A DNA stretch of 5,247 nt, from positions 1 to 5,247 of the forward strand of contig CAAFUL010000054.1 in NCBI GenBank assembly GCA_900766185.1. The letters run 5' to 3'. Shown in pieces: positions 5,012 through 5,247 of the stretch (position 1 is its first letter; each line of letters begins with the position of its first letter). Under the pieces are notes generated by a model that was not told where the DNA came from, did not search any database, and worked only from the letters and a program-made list of their open reading frames with translations. The DNA comes from an uncultured Johnsonella sp. GTDB lineage: Bacteria > Bacillota > Clostridia > Lachnospirales > Lachnospiraceae. The position numbers and the translations under genes were made by a program.

Positions 5012-5128
5012 TTCAGGTAGCTCATTCATAATTCGTTAAAGCAACCTGAAAATGTTTAATCTTATTTATAAATTAGACGAATTATGAATATTGGTAGTAG
5101 CCTTTTAGATATATATGTATAATATGTA
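5012..5128. repeat. Diverged ~115-bp direct repeat, copy B
   Basis: This is the counterpart of 4461-4574. It contains two overlapping stems: TTCAGGTAGCT with AGCAACCTGAA (5012-5022 with 5040-5050, one mismatch), and a perfect 12-bp pair ATTCATAATTCG/CGAATTATGAAT (5024-5035 with 5078-5089). The two cannot form together, because the second arm pair crosses the first. Copy A keeps only weakened versions. No reading frame crosses it. Confidence 0.85.
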
Positions 5129-5247
5129 CATGACAAACGCATGAATGAATTTTTTGTAAACAAAGTATTGCGAAAGCACAAATCCTAAGATGATTTTGTT
5201 ATTTTCAAACATAATTTTTCTAATAATACACACAAAAAACTGTATAA
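5129..5247. other. Non-coding right end, no gene recognised
   Basis: The end is AT-rich without a convincing promoter or ribosome site. An ATG at 5190 opens a frame that runs off the window (about 19 codons), but no Shine-Dalgarno sequence precedes it, so I do not call it a gene. TGAATGAAT at 5142-5150 matches one operator half-site but has no inverted partner. Confidence 0.5.

Noticed and set aside
4461..5128. CRISPR-like array suggested by repeated segments
   Set aside because: There are only two copies, far apart, ~115 bp each, diverged and separated by a tRNA gene. There are no regular spacers.
5142..5150. TGAATGAAT, matching the TetR operator half-site
   Set aside because: It is a lone half without an inverted partner at the right spacing and no gene follows in view. 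In AT-rich DNA a 9-mer can occur by chance.
5190..5247. ATG with a frame open to the window end
   Set aside because: There are only about 19 codons, with no Shine-Dalgarno sequence or promoter. It cannot be judged without more sequence.
4721..5247. Duplicated tRNA 3' end as an attachment site
   Set aside because: I looked for a second copy of the T-arm and acceptor sequence downstream and found none in the window.

Overview
The window is AT-rich, with strong Shine-Dalgarno sites (AAAGGAG, GGGAG), sigma-A-type promoters, a tRNA gene without an encoded CCA end, and AGA/ATA-rich codon use. This suggests a low-GC Firmicute, most likely a member of Clostridia. I cannot place it more closely from sequence alone. 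All four protein genes lie on the + strand. More than a third of the window is non-coding and crowded with repeats and inverted repeats, so it looks like an accessory or rearranged stretch rather than compact core genome.

Left module (about 72-2001). A TetR-family repressor (462-1025) is followed by a membrane-anchored protein with a ferredoxin-reductase-like (FNR-like) fold (1126-1932). Each gene is preceded by a near-identical palindrome built on the half-site TGTGAATGAAT, which is good evidence that the repressor controls itself and its neighbour. The second protein is the most interesting object here. A loop inserted in its flavin domain carries the sequence DTVSGAT, an exact match to the motif at which ApbE attaches FMN covalently to threonine. 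Its nucleotide-binding loop is also degenerate, and its topology suggests that the domain faces outward. The simplest reading is a small, repressor-controlled, FMN-modified extracytosolic electron carrier. An exact 24-bp direct repeat (72-95 and 1978-2001) brackets the module, and its right copy is one arm of a terminator-like hairpin.

Middle (2002-4330). A 133-bp MITE-like element with 23-bp terminal inverted repeats (2054-2186) separates the left module from a well-promoted two-gene unit. That unit holds a PfkB-family sugar kinase (2308-3252, resembling tagatose kinases) and a zinc-dependent medium-chain dehydrogenase (3311-4330, sorbitol/galactitol dehydrogenase-like). Together they fit a route in which a polyol is oxidised to a ketose and then phosphorylated; the exact sugar is not determined.

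Right end (4331-5247). A tRNA-Leu(UAG) gene has its own strong promoter and intrinsic terminator. Two diverged copies of a ~115-bp repeat (4461-4574 and 5012-5128) flank it, and the left copy runs into a perfect 18-bp-arm palindrome. A tandem 12-bp repeat sits about 130 bp beyond the tRNA 3' end, where arm sites of integrative elements often lie, but no integrase is present. The last ~120 bases hold no gene that I can support.
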